DNA of 64,000 nucleotides, from positions 124,001-188,000 of the forward strand of contig CAMLRS010000003.1 in the NCBI GenBank assembly GCA_946482515.1. Reading direction: 5' to 3'. The notes under the pieces are model-generated. The model did not search any database and was not told where the DNA came from. It saw only the letters and a program-made list of their open reading frames with translations. Below are positions 17,270 to 25,602 of the stretch, piece by piece (within the stretch, counting starts at the first letter, position 1; the number at the start of each line of letters is the position of its first letter). Position numbers and translations under genes: made by a program. Origin of the DNA: an uncultured Flavobacteriales bacterium (lineage in GTDB: Bacteria > Bacteroidota > Bacteroidia > Flavobacteriales > Crocinitomicaceae).

Positions 17270-19150
17270 ATGAATCGAAATCTAAAACATTTGCTGTTTG
17301 GGGTGGCCATGACTTTTGCTGCGTCATCCTATGGGCAATCGGAGATTATTAATATTTCTACTGGTATTACGGGAACTTCCGCCACGGCTCCATTGAGAGC
17401 TATGGCATCCCTCGAGGAAAACTGGACTGTAGCGGGACCTAATGGAACTGTTACAGCCAGGGTCGCATATTTGGATGCCTGGGACGATAGCGGTTGCAGT
17501 CGCTGGATATCAGCAAAAGCACATGCAGGTAATGGACAGGCGGAGTCGGTAAGCTCAGGAGTATATACTTATACCGGAACTTTCTCAATCCAGTCGACGC
17601 AGATCGGATGCGCAACACTAAAAATTTCCTGCATTGGGGCCGACAATAATATTCTCAGTTTTAAGATCAACGGACACGATTATTCTTTTACGGTACCTGC
17701 CGGAGACAATCACTTTGATCCCTTGATCTTCCCCAATGTGTCAGTTTCTGTAAATCCGGCACACCTGAATGCCGGTTCAAATAATACTGTAACGGTCACA
17801 ACCGATAATGACATTGTTTGGTCCGGATTGAATTTATGCGGCCGTATTGAGATCGTGAATTCGGATATCGATCCGGTCATTCTGGGACCCTCAACCATCT
17901 GTCAGGGGAACTCCCTGAGCTTTACAGGCACGCTTGCCGCCAATAGTGGAGTTCCAACTCATCACCTGTGGAGACTGGTAGAATGCGATGTAAACGGAAA
18001 CCTTACTCCAGGTGGCTTTGACTGGGAGCAGTGGTATACCGGACAACCGGGACCGTACACATTTCCTTCTAGTCTGAATCTGACTTGCGGCAAATACTAT
18101 ATGGTGGTACTAGCGGGCGTTTACGATAGCCCATGCTCTAACTGGGCTCAGGAACTGAAGGTGATTTATTATGCTTGTAAGCCAACAGCAAATGCCGGTC
18201 CGGATAAAACCGTTTGTGAGGATCAATGTGTATCTATCGGTGCGGGAAGTGCAATGAAACTAACAACTTACAACTGGACAGCCAACGGTTCATCTGCTGG
18301 GACAGGAGTCAGCATCTCAGTGTGTCCTGAAGCAACCACGACTTACACACTTACAGCTACGAACCAGTACGGTTGTACAGCTACCGATCAGGTTGTTGTT
18401 ACGCTACTGCCTAACAACCCGGCTTTCAACATCTCCACAAATACCAGCAACAACAATTACTATACGGTTACAGGAGACCCTGTCGTGGATAACGCGAATA
18501 ATGTTGCCGGATTTGGGGCTTACTGGTCAGTGGAGGAATTAGATGCCAACGGGAATTCACTTTACATGTTCCAGAACCCGGAGGCCTGGTGGCCTTATCC
18601 TACTCCATGCACTTTTGTAGGGTTTTATGATGATACACAGAATTACGATGTTGTACCAAACGTCATCGATGTTTACACATCTGTGCCAAGCTCGCCTCCT
18701 CCAACGATCGGTCGTTTCGTATACAACAAGACGTACCGCATCACCCGCGCAACCTGGAACAACAACTGTACATTCAATCCGGTGGCCTATATCATGACAT
18801 CTGTGAAAAGCGCCAACGGTGGTACTCCGCAGGTATTTGTATACGAAACAGCGGCTCCTGCTCTGGATCCGGAGACAATTGCAGAATTCGCTGCAATGAG
18901 CGAAGAGAACGTAAACGAGTGGAAAATCGCTCCGAACCCAAGCAACGGTGTTTTCACGATTTCATCCGAAGCTGCTGCAGGCTCGACGATTGAAGTCTAC
19001 GATCTGCTGGGCAACAAAATCCAAACGCACGTGATCGAAGCAGGAACAACGTCGTTCGCTATCGACCTGAGCGGATTTGCAAAAGGCATCTACGTACTCA
19101 ATATTACTTCAGGTGATGTGACAAGCACACACAAAGTGATTCTCGAGTAA
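17270..19150 (+). CDS. T9SS type A-sorted secreted protein (duplicate 2)
   Basis: A 626-residue paralogue of the protein at 15193, in the same order: signal peptide MNRNLKHLLFGVAMTFAASS, N-terminal beta-rich region (CSRWISAKAHAGNG), GPSTICQGNSLSFTG, KPTANAGPDKTVCEDQCVSIGAG, and a C-terminal sorting domain ending in KVILE. Similarity is low in the first ~150 residues and rises strongly toward the C terminus. The last ~135 bases are almost identical in the two genes. The leader, with TTAATTTCG about 30 bp before the start, is also duplicated, so both may respond to the same signal. Function is unknown; a surface or adhesin role is inferred. Confidence 0.9.
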   Translation: MNRNLKHLLFGVAMTFAASSYGQSEIINISTGITGTSATAPLRAMASLEENWTVAGPNGTVTARVAYLDAWDDSGCSRWISAKAHAGNGQAESVSSGVYTYTGTFSIQSTQIGCATLKISCIGADNNILSFKINGHDYSFTVPAGDNHFDPLIFPNVSVSVNPAHLNAGSNNTVTVTTDNDIVWSGLNLCGRIEIVNSDIDPVILGPSTICQGNSLSFTGTLAANSGVPTHHLWRLVECDVNGNLTPGGFDWEQWYTGQPGPYTFPSSLNLTCGKYYMVVLAGVYDSPCSNWAQELKVIYYACKPTANAGPDKTVCEDQCVSIGAGSAMKLTTYNWTANGSSAGTGVSISVCPEATTTYTLTATNQYGCTATDQVVVTLLPNNPAFNISTNTSNNNYYTVTGDPVVDNANNVAGFGAYWSVEELDANGNSLYMFQNPEAWWPYPTPCTFVGFYDDTQNYDVVPNVIDVYTSVPSSPPPTIGRFVYNKTYRITRATWNNNCTFNPVAYIMTSVKSANGGTPQVFVYETAAPALDPETIAEFAAMSEENVNEWKIAPNPSNGVFTISSEAAAGSTIEVYDLLGNKIQTHVIEAGTTSFAIDLSGFAKGIYVLNITSGDVTSTHKVILE

Positions 19151-19172
19151 CAATCGTTAGTCGATAAATAAG

Positions 19173-19204
19173 AAAGGCTGAACCATTTGGTTCAGCCTTT
19201 TTTT
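19173..19204 (+). terminator. Intrinsic terminator of duplicate 2 (also serves converging subtilase gene)
   Basis: AAAGGCTGAACC, ATTT, GGTTCAGCCTTT: a perfect 12-bp stem followed by seven Ts. It lies between converging genes (stops at 19150 and 19221) and is symmetric enough to work from both sides. Confidence 0.92.
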
Positions 19205-19220
19205 ATGCATGAAATATTTT

Positions 19221-20885
19221 TTAATCAGCTACTACAATGCGTTGCGCGTTTCCATCACAGTGGAGAAAATACACGCCTGCTTCTGCTTCTGTCAGCTGAA
19301 TTTCCACCAGGTTTTCACCCAGATTCTGCAACTGATACGAAACAAGCTTGCCGGAGATATCCGTAACGGTCCAGGCAGACGGATCAGAAAGTGTTCCTTT
19401 ATGCTGTACTGCAAACGTGCCATTTCCCGGATTCGGGTACACGATCAGATCGGCGTTTACAGCTTCCGATACATCCAGGTGGTCCATCAGTAGGTCGAGC
19501 GCGGCATCCAGGTTGGGCAGCGGACCAATGTGCATCGAAGTAGGGAAGGTACCATTGCCCACTTGTGGTTTCCCTGTTGCGATCAGTAAATCACGAATTT
19601 GATCGCTGGTCAGACGATCGCCTGTTTCTTCTTCGTAAACGGATTGAATGAGCGCCACTGAAGCCGTTACGATAGGCGAAGCGCCCGAAGTTCCACCGAA
19701 GCCAGCCGTGTACTCACTGTCTACGCCTTCGAGGTTGAACAGATCGCCGTAACCGGTTGTGGTCACATGATCGCCATTTCCCTGGATGTGTACAGCCGAG
19801 CCGTAATTGGAAAACCACAGCTTGATGCGCGATTCTCCCGGAATGGTTTCAGCCGATCCTGCTCCCACGATAATCGCCCCGGAACCGTTGCCCGCAAGGA
19901 ACGGGTAATGACCGTCGTTGCCCTCTGAATAGACCGGATCGTCGAAATCCTCGCTGCCGTTCCCGGCGGCTTCCACCACGATAATACCATTTCCAACAGC
20001 CAGCTGAATGGCTTCGTAGTAAAACGGGTCCCATTCCATGGCTACGTAGCCGTATTGACCAACGCCGGTGTAATTCGGACCGGCCATCTGCTGTTCGATC
20101 AGGATTACGTCGCCGGCATTCAGCTCATCAGCGGCAACGGCCATCGCATATTCGAAAACGTAGTTTTGATCAATATAAGTAGGAGCGAAGAAGTATTCGC
20201 TTTCCGTAGCAATACCTGTGGTTCCCACACCGTTGTCGAGCGAGCCCATTTCACCGAATACAGCCGTGCCGTGGTTACCGTTGTCCTGGAACGGATCTTC
20301 CGGGGCAACATCGACGCCCAGCAGCGTAATGACAGGTAAATCGGTATGATTGGCATTGAAGGAATATTCAACGTCACAGATGTTGATGCCTGCACCGCGA
20401 TTGTTGTAGGTTGCCCAAACGGTTTCTGCGTGTACACCCGGATCGTCTGTGTGAATGTAGAGCTGATCGCCTGCGTAATCCGGGGCTTCTGCCAGAACAG
20501 GAACCGGCACTTTTCGCGCGAGCTCAACTCCCGGAACGGTATTCAGCCACGCAAGAGCTTTATCGCGCTCTGCGGCATTTGCCAGGTAGAAACGGAAAGC
20601 TTTTGCCGGATCCGGAAGCTCTTTTCCAAGGTTTTGTTCGGCATTTCGGTGAAGCTCTGCCAGCTTTTCAGCCGGAAGCGGGTAAATTGGTGACCAATAA
20701 CCGGAAACAGTGGTTTCCAGCAATTGTCCGGAGACATACAATTGGCCATCGCGGAGCTGTAATGTCGATGCTTCGGAGAAGCGCACCGATACGGCATCTG
20801 TTACAAATCCCTGGGCGTCCATTCGCGGCAATTGCGCAAAAATGGTGGTTGGAATCAAGCAAACAAGCGTGTAAAAAAGTTTCAT
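19221..20885 (-). CDS. T9SS-exported subtilisin-like serine protease (S8)
   Basis: A 554-residue protein. Signal peptide MKLFYTLVCLIPTTIFAQ, a propeptide-like region (to ~140), then a peptidase S8 domain. The catalytic residues are visible: Asp171 (NICDVEYSF), His205 (GNHGTAVFGEM), oxyanion Asn309 (EAAGNGS) and Ser400 (GGTSGASP). The last ~75 residues form a T9SS type A sorting domain (VYPNPGNGTFAV, GVYFLHCDG). It is probably an extracellular endopeptidase. The ATG at 20885 gives the signal peptide directly; an upstream start at 20909 only adds MIRLYLKS. A 14-bp palindrome lies 53 bp upstream. Confidence 0.92.
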   Translation of the reverse strand: MKLFYTLVCLIPTTIFAQLPRMDAQGFVTDAVSVRFSEASTLQLRDGQLYVSGQLLETTVSGYWSPIYPLPAEKLAELHRNAEQNLGKELPDPAKAFRFYLANAAERDKALAWLNTVPGVELARKVPVPVLAEAPDYAGDQLYIHTDDPGVHAETVWATYNNRGAGINICDVEYSFNANHTDLPVITLLGVDVAPEDPFQDNGNHGTAVFGEMGSLDNGVGTTGIATESEYFFAPTYIDQNYVFEYAMAVAADELNAGDVILIEQQMAGPNYTGVGQYGYVAMEWDPFYYEAIQLAVGNGIIVVEAAGNGSEDFDDPVYSEGNDGHYPFLAGNGSGAIIVGAGSAETIPGESRIKLWFSNYGSAVHIQGNGDHVTTTGYGDLFNLEGVDSEYTAGFGGTSGASPIVTASVALIQSVYEEETGDRLTSDQIRDLLIATGKPQVGNGTFPTSMHIGPLPNLDAALDLLMDHLDVSEAVNADLIVYPNPGNGTFAVQHKGTLSDPSAWTVTDISGKLVSYQLQNLGENLVEIQLTEAEAGVYFLHCDGNAQRIVVAD

Positions 20886-20937
20886 AGATTTCAAGTATAG
20901 TCTGATCAATGTTAGCTAATTATCAAACATGCTTCTA

Positions 20938-20951
20938 TGAAAACGTTTTCA
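20938..20951. promoter_or_regulatory. LacI/GalR-like operator palindrome upstream of the protease gene
   Basis: TGAAAACGTTTTCA is a perfect 14-bp palindrome with a central CG, matching the general LacI-family operator form TGNAAACGNTTNCA. It sits 53 bp upstream of the subtilase start. A second inverted repeat, TCAACCA-AA-TGGTTGA, follows at 20952-20967. A perfect 14-bp palindrome can occur a few times by chance in 64 kb, so the assignment is tentative. Confidence 0.35.
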
Positions 20952-20997
20952 TCAACCAAATGGTTGATTGATCGGTTGTTTTTGAGGAATGAAAGGA

Positions 20998-21564
20998 TTA
21001 ATTCGGTGTCGTTTCCGGTTGCCGAACAGCTGTTCCTTCGAATAAGAGGTGATCTGTTCCCGGCATAAGCATCACGAGGTCAGCGAGCTCATAGATATTG
21101 GTGTAGCCGTAGCCATACAAATTGATGAACGTCGGGATGTTCAGCGCCAGCATACGCGGTGTTTCATCCACTCGCATCGGTTTTGCCATTTTGGAAGGGA
21201 AAAACTCCTCGTCGTTCTCAAAATTGTTGTTGCAATAGATCAGGATGCGGGTTTTATGAGACGGAATGATCGTCTGGAGGGAGAATGTATTGAAATCCGA
21301 AAAATTCAGGTGAACAGCGCCTTTGAGGTGTTTGGCATCGTACATGGCTTTCGAGCGCGTGTCGAGAATGATGGTATTCGAGTCGGTGGCCATTTGCTGG
21401 AATTCCTGAAGGCTTACCAAGCGGTCCTGGCGGTATTTCTCGACTTCTTTCGCCAGGTCGAGGTAATCGCTGTAAACCACTTTTGTGTTTGTCTTAGCAA
21501 CATCAGTTTGAGCAAAGAAAGCCGTGCTGCAAACCAGCGAAAAGAATACAAGTGCTGTTTTCAT
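20998..21564 (-). CDS. Periplasmic rhodanese-like protein
   Basis: A 188-residue protein with signal peptide MKTALVFFSLVCSTAFFAQ and one rhodanese domain (about 50-180). Motifs are VSLQEFQQMA, ILDTRSKAMYDAKHLKGAVHL and the active-site loop IYCNNNFEND with the catalytic Cys. Rhodanese domains carry sulfur as persulfide; the periplasmic location suggests a redox or sulfur-relay role, but the partner is unknown. The loop is longer than the classic CxxxxR type and lacks its arginine. It is separated from DUF2461 by 54 bp and may be co-transcribed. Confidence 0.85.
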   Translation of the reverse strand: MKTALVFFSLVCSTAFFAQTDVAKTNTKVVYSDYLDLAKEVEKYRQDRLVSLQEFQQMATDSNTIILDTRSKAMYDAKHLKGAVHLNFSDFNTFSLQTIIPSHKTRILIYCNNNFENDEEFFPSKMAKPMRVDETPRMLALNIPTFINLYGYGYTNIYELADLVMLMPGTDHLLFEGTAVRQPETTPN

Positions 21565-21618
21565 GGTCCGAAGTTTTTGATTCAGGCCATAGTACAGCTG
21601 CTTTTAGAAAACGTTCAA

Positions 21619-22308
21619 TCAGAGAATCGATTCGCCATTGGCATTGGTCGTGAGCACTTCGCTCATGTAGTCGAAAAACGGTCGCAGATTCTGAAATACC
21701 TGGTCGAGCTTTTGCAGGAAATCCGGCGCCAGTACTTCCTCATCGGTAAAGCGATGAATGAGAATGAATTGCTTGTGACGCAGCCATTCGATTCCCGGAT
21801 GATCGACCGAATAGCCTTTGGGGGCGGTGGCTACTTTATCGCCCGACAAGCTGCCGAACGTTTCCTGTATAACCGGGTTTTCAAACAGCGCATACCAGTC
21901 TTCGTAGTTCACGGCTATGTCTTCCCGGATGCGTTTGAGGTCATCGTTACTCGGACCGAAAAAACCACCGGCGGCGAAAGAGTTCCCTGGTTGAAGCTGG
22001 AAATAATAGCCGCCGCGCAGCTCGGCCGTCGCACGACCGAAACGGAATCCCCAATGTGTTTTATAAGGTGCTTTGTCTTTGGAAAAACGTGTGTCGGCAT
22101 AGATGCGGAACAGGCTGGCTTTCCCCGAAGCAGTCGAAATAAGATCGTGCACCTTCATGTGTTCCAGCAGCGCGTCTCCGAAATCGATCACCACCTGGTG
22201 TTCGCGCTGATAGCGGTCTTTATGTGTGTTGAACCATTCGCGGTTGTTATTGGCAGCGAGGTCGTTCAGAAAAGCGAATGAAGAGGACGGAATGACGGCT
22301 TTTTTCAT
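21619..22308 (-). CDS. DUF2461 domain protein
   Basis: A 229-residue soluble protein matching the DUF2461 family: opening FLNDLAANNNREWFNTHKD, then FRIYADTRFSKDKAPYKTH, GGYYFQLQPG and FFGPSNDDLKRIR in the expected order. The family is widespread in Bacteroidota and fungi and has no established function. No signal peptide is present. It is followed by the rhodanese gene on the same strand. Confidence 0.88.
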   Translation of the reverse strand: MKKAVIPSSSFAFLNDLAANNNREWFNTHKDRYQREHQVVIDFGDALLEHMKVHDLISTASGKASLFRIYADTRFSKDKAPYKTHWGFRFGRATAELRGGYYFQLQPGNSFAAGGFFGPSNDDLKRIREDIAVNYEDWYALFENPVIQETFGSLSGDKVATAPKGYSVDHPGIEWLRHKQFILIHRFTDEEVLAPDFLQKLDQVFQNLRPFFDYMSEVLTTNANGESIL

Positions 22309-22319
22309 GGGCTAAAGAT

Positions 22320-22405
22320 AAGAGGAATAGGCAATAGTGAACAATGAAAGGAAAGAGTAGTGTAGCCTCCTGTTCCCCTTCACAATTCACTATTTCCATG
22401 ACAAT
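22320..22405. repeat. Gap with AATAGGCAATAG/CAATTCACTATT words (family E-like)
   Basis: The gap between the DUF2461 and DUF892 genes contains GGAATAGGCAATAGTGAAC (22323-22341) and, inverted, TTCACAATTCACTATTTCC. These words match the hairpin repeat at 52669-52738. Pairing is incomplete, so this looks like a decayed copy. Confidence 0.4.
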
Positions 22406-22413
22406 TGCCTTAA

Positions 22414-22446
22414 ATAAAAAAGCAGCCATCCAATGTGGATGACCGC
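22414..22446 (-). terminator. Intrinsic terminator of the DUF892 gene
   Basis: On the minus strand GCGGTCATCC, ACATT, GGATGGCTGC forms a 10-bp stem with two G-T pairs, then TTTTTTATTT. It lies 21 bp after the stop codon. Confidence 0.8.
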
Positions 22447-22467
22447 CTTTCGTCCACAGTTTGGTGT

Positions 22468-23010
22468 TTATTCCTCCTCGGCCTCTTCTCCTGCAGCTTC
22501 GGCGTTGATATACGATTCTGCTAGGGAAGAAAGCAGCTGATCGGCCTCTTTTTCTTCATTCAGGGTCATTTCCAGCTGCTCGGCCACTTCGTTTTCACCG
22601 AGAATGGTGGCAAATGCAACGAGCGTACCGTAGCTGGCAATTTCGTAGTGTTCGATTTTTTGAGAAGCGGCAATGATAGCGGCATCGCGCACCACGCCTT
22701 CTTCAAATTCGCCGGCGATGTCTTCGGCTTCTTTGACCAGTCCTGCCATCGCTTCGCATTTTTCCCCTTTGGCGGCTTTCCCCATCAGATCGAATACTTT
22801 CTCAAGTCGGTCGACATGATTTTCCGTTACCGCAAGATGGTCTTCGATGGCTGCAACCAGTTCTGGAGAATCGGCCTTCTTAGCCATTTTTGGCAACGCT
22901 TTGACCAATGCGTTTTCTGCCCAGTAAATATCCTTCAGCTCGGTGATGAATAGCTCGCGCAGTCCGGATGTTTCTTCTGATTTCAATGTTTGCTTTTTTG
23001 TACGTGCCAT
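22468..23010 (-). CDS. DUF892 ferritin-like (YciE/YciF-type) protein
   Basis: A 180-residue, mostly helical protein. After a lysine-rich start (MARTKKQTLKSEE) comes the ferritin-like domain with LRELFITELKDIYWAEN, KMAKKADSPEL, HLAVTENHVDRLEKVFD and KIEHYEIASYGTLVAFA, the last with ExxH-type ligand residues. An acidic tail (AAGEEAEEE) ends the protein. Family members are linked to general and osmotic stress, with a di-iron site inferred. I chose the ATG at 23010; the 31-residue upstream extension has no family similarity. The upstream 300 bp contain a hairpin terminator-like structure (23277-23321). Confidence 0.9.
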   Translation of the reverse strand: MARTKKQTLKSEETSGLRELFITELKDIYWAENALVKALPKMAKKADSPELVAAIEDHLAVTENHVDRLEKVFDLMGKAAKGEKCEAMAGLVKEAEDIAGEFEEGVVRDAAIIAASQKIEHYEIASYGTLVAFATILGENEVAEQLEMTLNEEKEADQLLSSLAESYINAEAAGEEAEEE

Positions 23011-23276
23011 AATTCGCGGTTTTTGGATGTTATTAATAGGAAATACACCAGCGTGCTGATTTAAGCAAATATGGATGTTCCATTTTGCGTTGTTCTTACA
23101 CAAAAACAGGATTCCTTACAGATTTCCGTGATTTAAGCTTTGTTAACGGGGTTTTCTGTGATGGGTTTAAGGAGATCAATTTCCGTTTTTTTTAATCCTA
23201 AAACGGACAGGTTTAGCATGCAATACTTCGTCGAAATAATTTTATTTCAAGTTTTTTTTTGAAAAAGTGAAAAAAT
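23011..23276. other. Part of a 383-bp gene-free region between divergent genes
   Basis: No coding frame. An A/T-rich stretch with long T and A runs (23221-23279) and a 7-bp inverted repeat CCGTTTT/AAAACGG at 23183-23206. CAAATATG at 23066-23073 (CATATTTG on the minus strand) is one mismatch from a -7 box and could serve the DUF892 gene. Confidence 0.4.
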
Positions 23277-23345
23277 AAACACAGTGCAAACCCTCACCTT
23301 TACAGGGTATGCACTGTGTTAGACAATGCTCTGAAGGTGAAAGGT
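23277..23345 (-). promoter_or_regulatory. Candidate attenuator or sRNA terminator upstream of the DUF892 gene
   Basis: On the minus strand, arms AACACAGTGCATACCCT and AGGGTTTGCACTGTGTT form a 16-bp stem with one mismatch, closed by the loop GTAAAGGTG and followed by TATTTTTTC: a strong intrinsic terminator. Just 5' of it, ACCTTTCACCTT (23334-23345) contains two segments complementary to the loop (ACCTTT and CACCTT against AAAGGTG). A pseudoknot or a competing pairing can therefore form. No gene on this strand ends here, so the structure either controls read-through toward the DUF892 gene or ends a small RNA. Confidence 0.5.
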
Positions 23346-23380
23346 CTGCGTGCATAATTTTTTTTATTTGAAAACAATAG

Positions 23381-23388
23381 TAGATTTG
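23381..23388 (+). promoter_or_regulatory. -7 box five bases before the start codon
   Basis: TAGATTTG is a perfect TAnnTTTG box, but it ends only 5 bp before the ATG at 23394. If functional, the mRNA would have almost no leader. No TTG stands at the usual distance upstream. Confidence 0.45.
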
Positions 23389-23393
23389 GCGCC

Positions 23394-24233
23394 ATGAGAA
23401 AAATACTACTACTAACAGCTACCGGCCTGCTGCCAGTGTGTATGCATGCCCAGTTCTTCGAAATGAAGAAATCGTATACCGGATCCCATTACGCATTTTC
23501 CCGATTTGACCCCTCAGGGCTGAACAAATTTGTGGTCGGCTTTAACGACAGATGGCGCGGTGACCTGCAAAGCGGTTTTCACCAGTATAAAGGTGGAGAG
23601 CTTGGTCTTACGTTTACAACCAGCGGTTTCCGGGTGATCTTCGGGAACAACGAAAAGATGAAATGGACCATCAGTACCGATTACGCATTCGGTTTCGGAA
23701 AGGACAAAAACGAAGCGGTGTTTTCCAACGGGGCCGAGCAGCATATGGAAGTGCGCTGCAGCAAGAACCAGGTCAATGCAACCTTCGGTGTTGCTCTGAA
23801 AGAAAGCAAGCTCTGGCTGGAAGCCTATACGAGCACCAATATCACCAAAGTGCTTATCCAGTACACAACCGTTTACCCCAACGGCAGCGAAAGCTATGGC
23901 TCGGAATACAAGCTCAACGGACTTTACCGTGGCAACCTGACAACCCAGGAGCTCGGATTGCAGGTGAGCTACAAATACAAGAAATATGTGTTCTATACAC
24001 GGGCGATGATCCCGCTGGTTATTACCGGACCTGGTGATACAGAGCGCAACTTCATTGACGAAAACAACGGTCACGAGCGCCCGACCGATTTCCCTTCCAA
24101 CTACGACTATTACCTGGACAACCCGTCGGCTTACGTTTCCGAAAACGGTCAGCTGAAAAGCAGCGACTTCAAAGGAATCTCTTACGGATTTGGAATCCTG
24201 TACCTCATCGGAAAAGACAAAAGCAAAAAGTAA
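23394..24233 (+). CDS. Outer-membrane beta-barrel-like protein, unknown function
   Basis: A 279-residue protein with signal peptide MRKILLLTATGLLPVCMHAQ. The mature part alternates short amphipathic strands with aromatic ends (KMKWTISTDYAFGFG, LWLEAYTSTNITKVLI, ELGLQVSYKYKKYVFYTRAM), the pattern of a barrel embedded in the outer membrane. The end, GISYGFGILYLIGK, could be the last strand. No named family is recognised. It is followed after 6 bp by a lipoprotein gene, likely on the same mRNA. Confidence 0.75.
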   Translation: MRKILLLTATGLLPVCMHAQFFEMKKSYTGSHYAFSRFDPSGLNKFVVGFNDRWRGDLQSGFHQYKGGELGLTFTTSGFRVIFGNNEKMKWTISTDYAFGFGKDKNEAVFSNGAEQHMEVRCSKNQVNATFGVALKESKLWLEAYTSTNITKVLIQYTTVYPNGSESYGSEYKLNGLYRGNLTTQELGLQVSYKYKKYVFYTRAMIPLVITGPGDTERNFIDENNGHERPTDFPSNYDYYLDNPSAYVSENGQLKSSDFKGISYGFGILYLIGKDKSKK

Positions 24234-24239
24234 CGAGCT

Positions 24240-24767
24240 ATGAAATTGAACAACTTATTGATGATACTGCTGCTGGTTACGCTGGTAGCTTGCAACAAGC
24301 AGAAACGACTGATGAAAGGCCTGGTGGGCAACTGGAACATCGAGCAATCCGAACGTGCGGTAATCAGCACCGGCGGTTCCGAAGATTTCTACGAAGACAT
24401 CACCAACTGCGGCCAGATCGTTATCTCAGAAAACGATCCGGAATCGAAAGAAATGAAAAAGTTTACGTTCGAGTATATCGGTTCTGACGGCGATACCATG
24501 AAAATGGAAGGTGTGCTTTCTACCGATGAGAAAAACAAGCGACTGGTCTTCCAGAACGTGCTCGTAGGCGATACAGCGACCGGAAACTATACCAACCTGA
24601 TCTGGACCATCGACAAATCGAAAAAGAACAAGCAGATCTGGTCTGCTTACGGAGTCGATTCTACCTTCTTTTATCCGACCAATAAATTCAATCCGGCAGA
24701 TGCCAACAACTGGCTCATGTGGCGCATCACGCTCAAGCGCGATAAGGGCGGAATGTCGGGAAGCTGA
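24240..24767 (+). CDS. Lipoprotein, lipocalin-like
   Basis: A 175-residue protein with lipobox VTLVAC (Cys18). The mature start, KGLVGNWNIEQSE, with its GxW motif and the later strands (KFTFEYI, TMKMEGVLS, KRLVFQNVLVG) resembles Bacteroidota lipocalin-like lipoproteins. Ligand and function are unknown. It is the second gene of a two-gene unit with the barrel protein and ends before a strong terminator. Confidence 0.78.
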   Translation: MKLNNLLMILLLVTLVACNKQKRLMKGLVGNWNIEQSERAVISTGGSEDFYEDITNCGQIVISENDPESKEMKKFTFEYIGSDGDTMKMEGVLSTDEKNKRLVFQNVLVGDTATGNYTNLIWTIDKSKKNKQIWSAYGVDSTFFYPTNKFNPADANNWLMWRITLKRDKGGMSGS

Positions 24768-24796
24768 TGAGCATACAACCAATACTATTACCCTGG

Positions 24797-24827
24797 AAAT
24801 GCCATGTATTAACATGGCATTTTTGTT
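24797..24827 (+). terminator. Intrinsic terminator between converging genes
   Basis: AAATGCCATG, TATTAA, CATGGCATTT: a perfect 10-bp stem followed by a T-rich tail TTGTTTC. It abuts the stop codon of the converging GH25 gene (24828). Confidence 0.88.
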
Positions 24828-25598
24828 TCAATACAGTTCCAGCTTGCTGACGTTCAGATCAACCTTGTTGATGATACCCGGCAAACGTCCCGATTCGGAA
24901 AATTGCCAGTGGATGACATCCGGATCGGTCATGTATTGCGGTTCGCGACTGTAAGCCGCCAGCCAGAATTTATAGCCCGGGAATTTATTCCGGAATTTGG
25001 TTTCGTAGAAATTCAGTGAAGTGTAAATCACCGGCTGCATACCGGATACGCGTTCGACTTCTGTGAGCCAGATGCGCATTTTAGCGATGAGGTCTTCATC
25101 CGAAAAACCTTCGTCTTCCACATCCAGCACAGGTGGCAGGTCGATATCGCGCTTGTTCCAGTGACTGAGGAAATGAAGCGCCTGTTCGCGCGGCGGGCGT
25201 TTAGTGGAAAAATAATGGTAACCACCGTTCAGAATTCCCATATTGTTGAGGATTTCGCGGTTGCGTTCCCATTGCGTATCGAGGTGGTCTTCGCCTTCCG
25301 TCACTTTGCAATAAACGAAATCAATGAGCGTGTCGAAGCCTTTTTCATTGAACAGCTTTTCCCAGTCGATCTTTCCCTGGTGATGCGAAACGTCGATACC
25401 AACGGTCGTATAACCCTCCGGAATGATCTTCTGAAAATGGACAGGTGTTTCAACAACGGTTTCCGAGCGGAACCAGAAAAAGAAAAAACCGGCAATCCCG
25501 ATACCAAATACCGCCCACCAGAACCAGTTCCCGCTTTTTTTGCGCGAGCGGGGTTTCCGGGATCCGCTTTTGCGGCGGGTGGAACGTCGTTTTGCCAT
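24828..25598 (-). CDS. GH25 family lysozyme, membrane-anchored
   Basis: A 256-residue protein. A strongly basic start (MAKRRSTRRKSGSRKPRSRK) precedes one transmembrane helix (~25-43), so the enzyme is probably anchored with its domain in the periplasm. The GH25 barrel shows GIDVSHHQGKIDW (first catalytic-site Asp), YCKVTEGEDHLD, GGYHYFS and PVLDVEDEGF (Asp/Glu pair of the active site). GH25 enzymes cut the MurNAc-GlcNAc bond of peptidoglycan. Role in growth, recycling or defence cannot be told. Confidence 0.9.
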   Translation of the reverse strand: MAKRRSTRRKSGSRKPRSRKKSGNWFWWAVFGIGIAGFFFFWFRSETVVETPVHFQKIIPEGYTTVGIDVSHHQGKIDWEKLFNEKGFDTLIDFVYCKVTEGEDHLDTQWERNREILNNMGILNGGYHYFSTKRPPREQALHFLSHWNKRDIDLPPVLDVEDEGFSDEDLIAKMRIWLTEVERVSGMQPVIYTSLNFYETKFRNKFPGYKFWLAAYSREPQYMTDPDVIHWQFSESGRLPGIINKVDLNVSKLELY

Positions 25599-25602
25599 GT
25601 TA

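Larger units (their letters stand above)
17149..19204 (+). repeat. Tandem duplication, copy 2
   Basis: It opens with a 30-bp remnant of the tail of the gene at 14534 (codons for CLLESRS and stop, 17155-17179), now detached from any gene. The duplicated leader follows, then the second T9SS protein gene and its terminator. Confidence 0.85.

Noticed and set aside
21049..22281. Open frame of 410 codons on the plus strand across the rhodanese and DUF2461 genes
   Set aside because: It covers two recognised minus-strand genes and their gap and shows no domain of its own.
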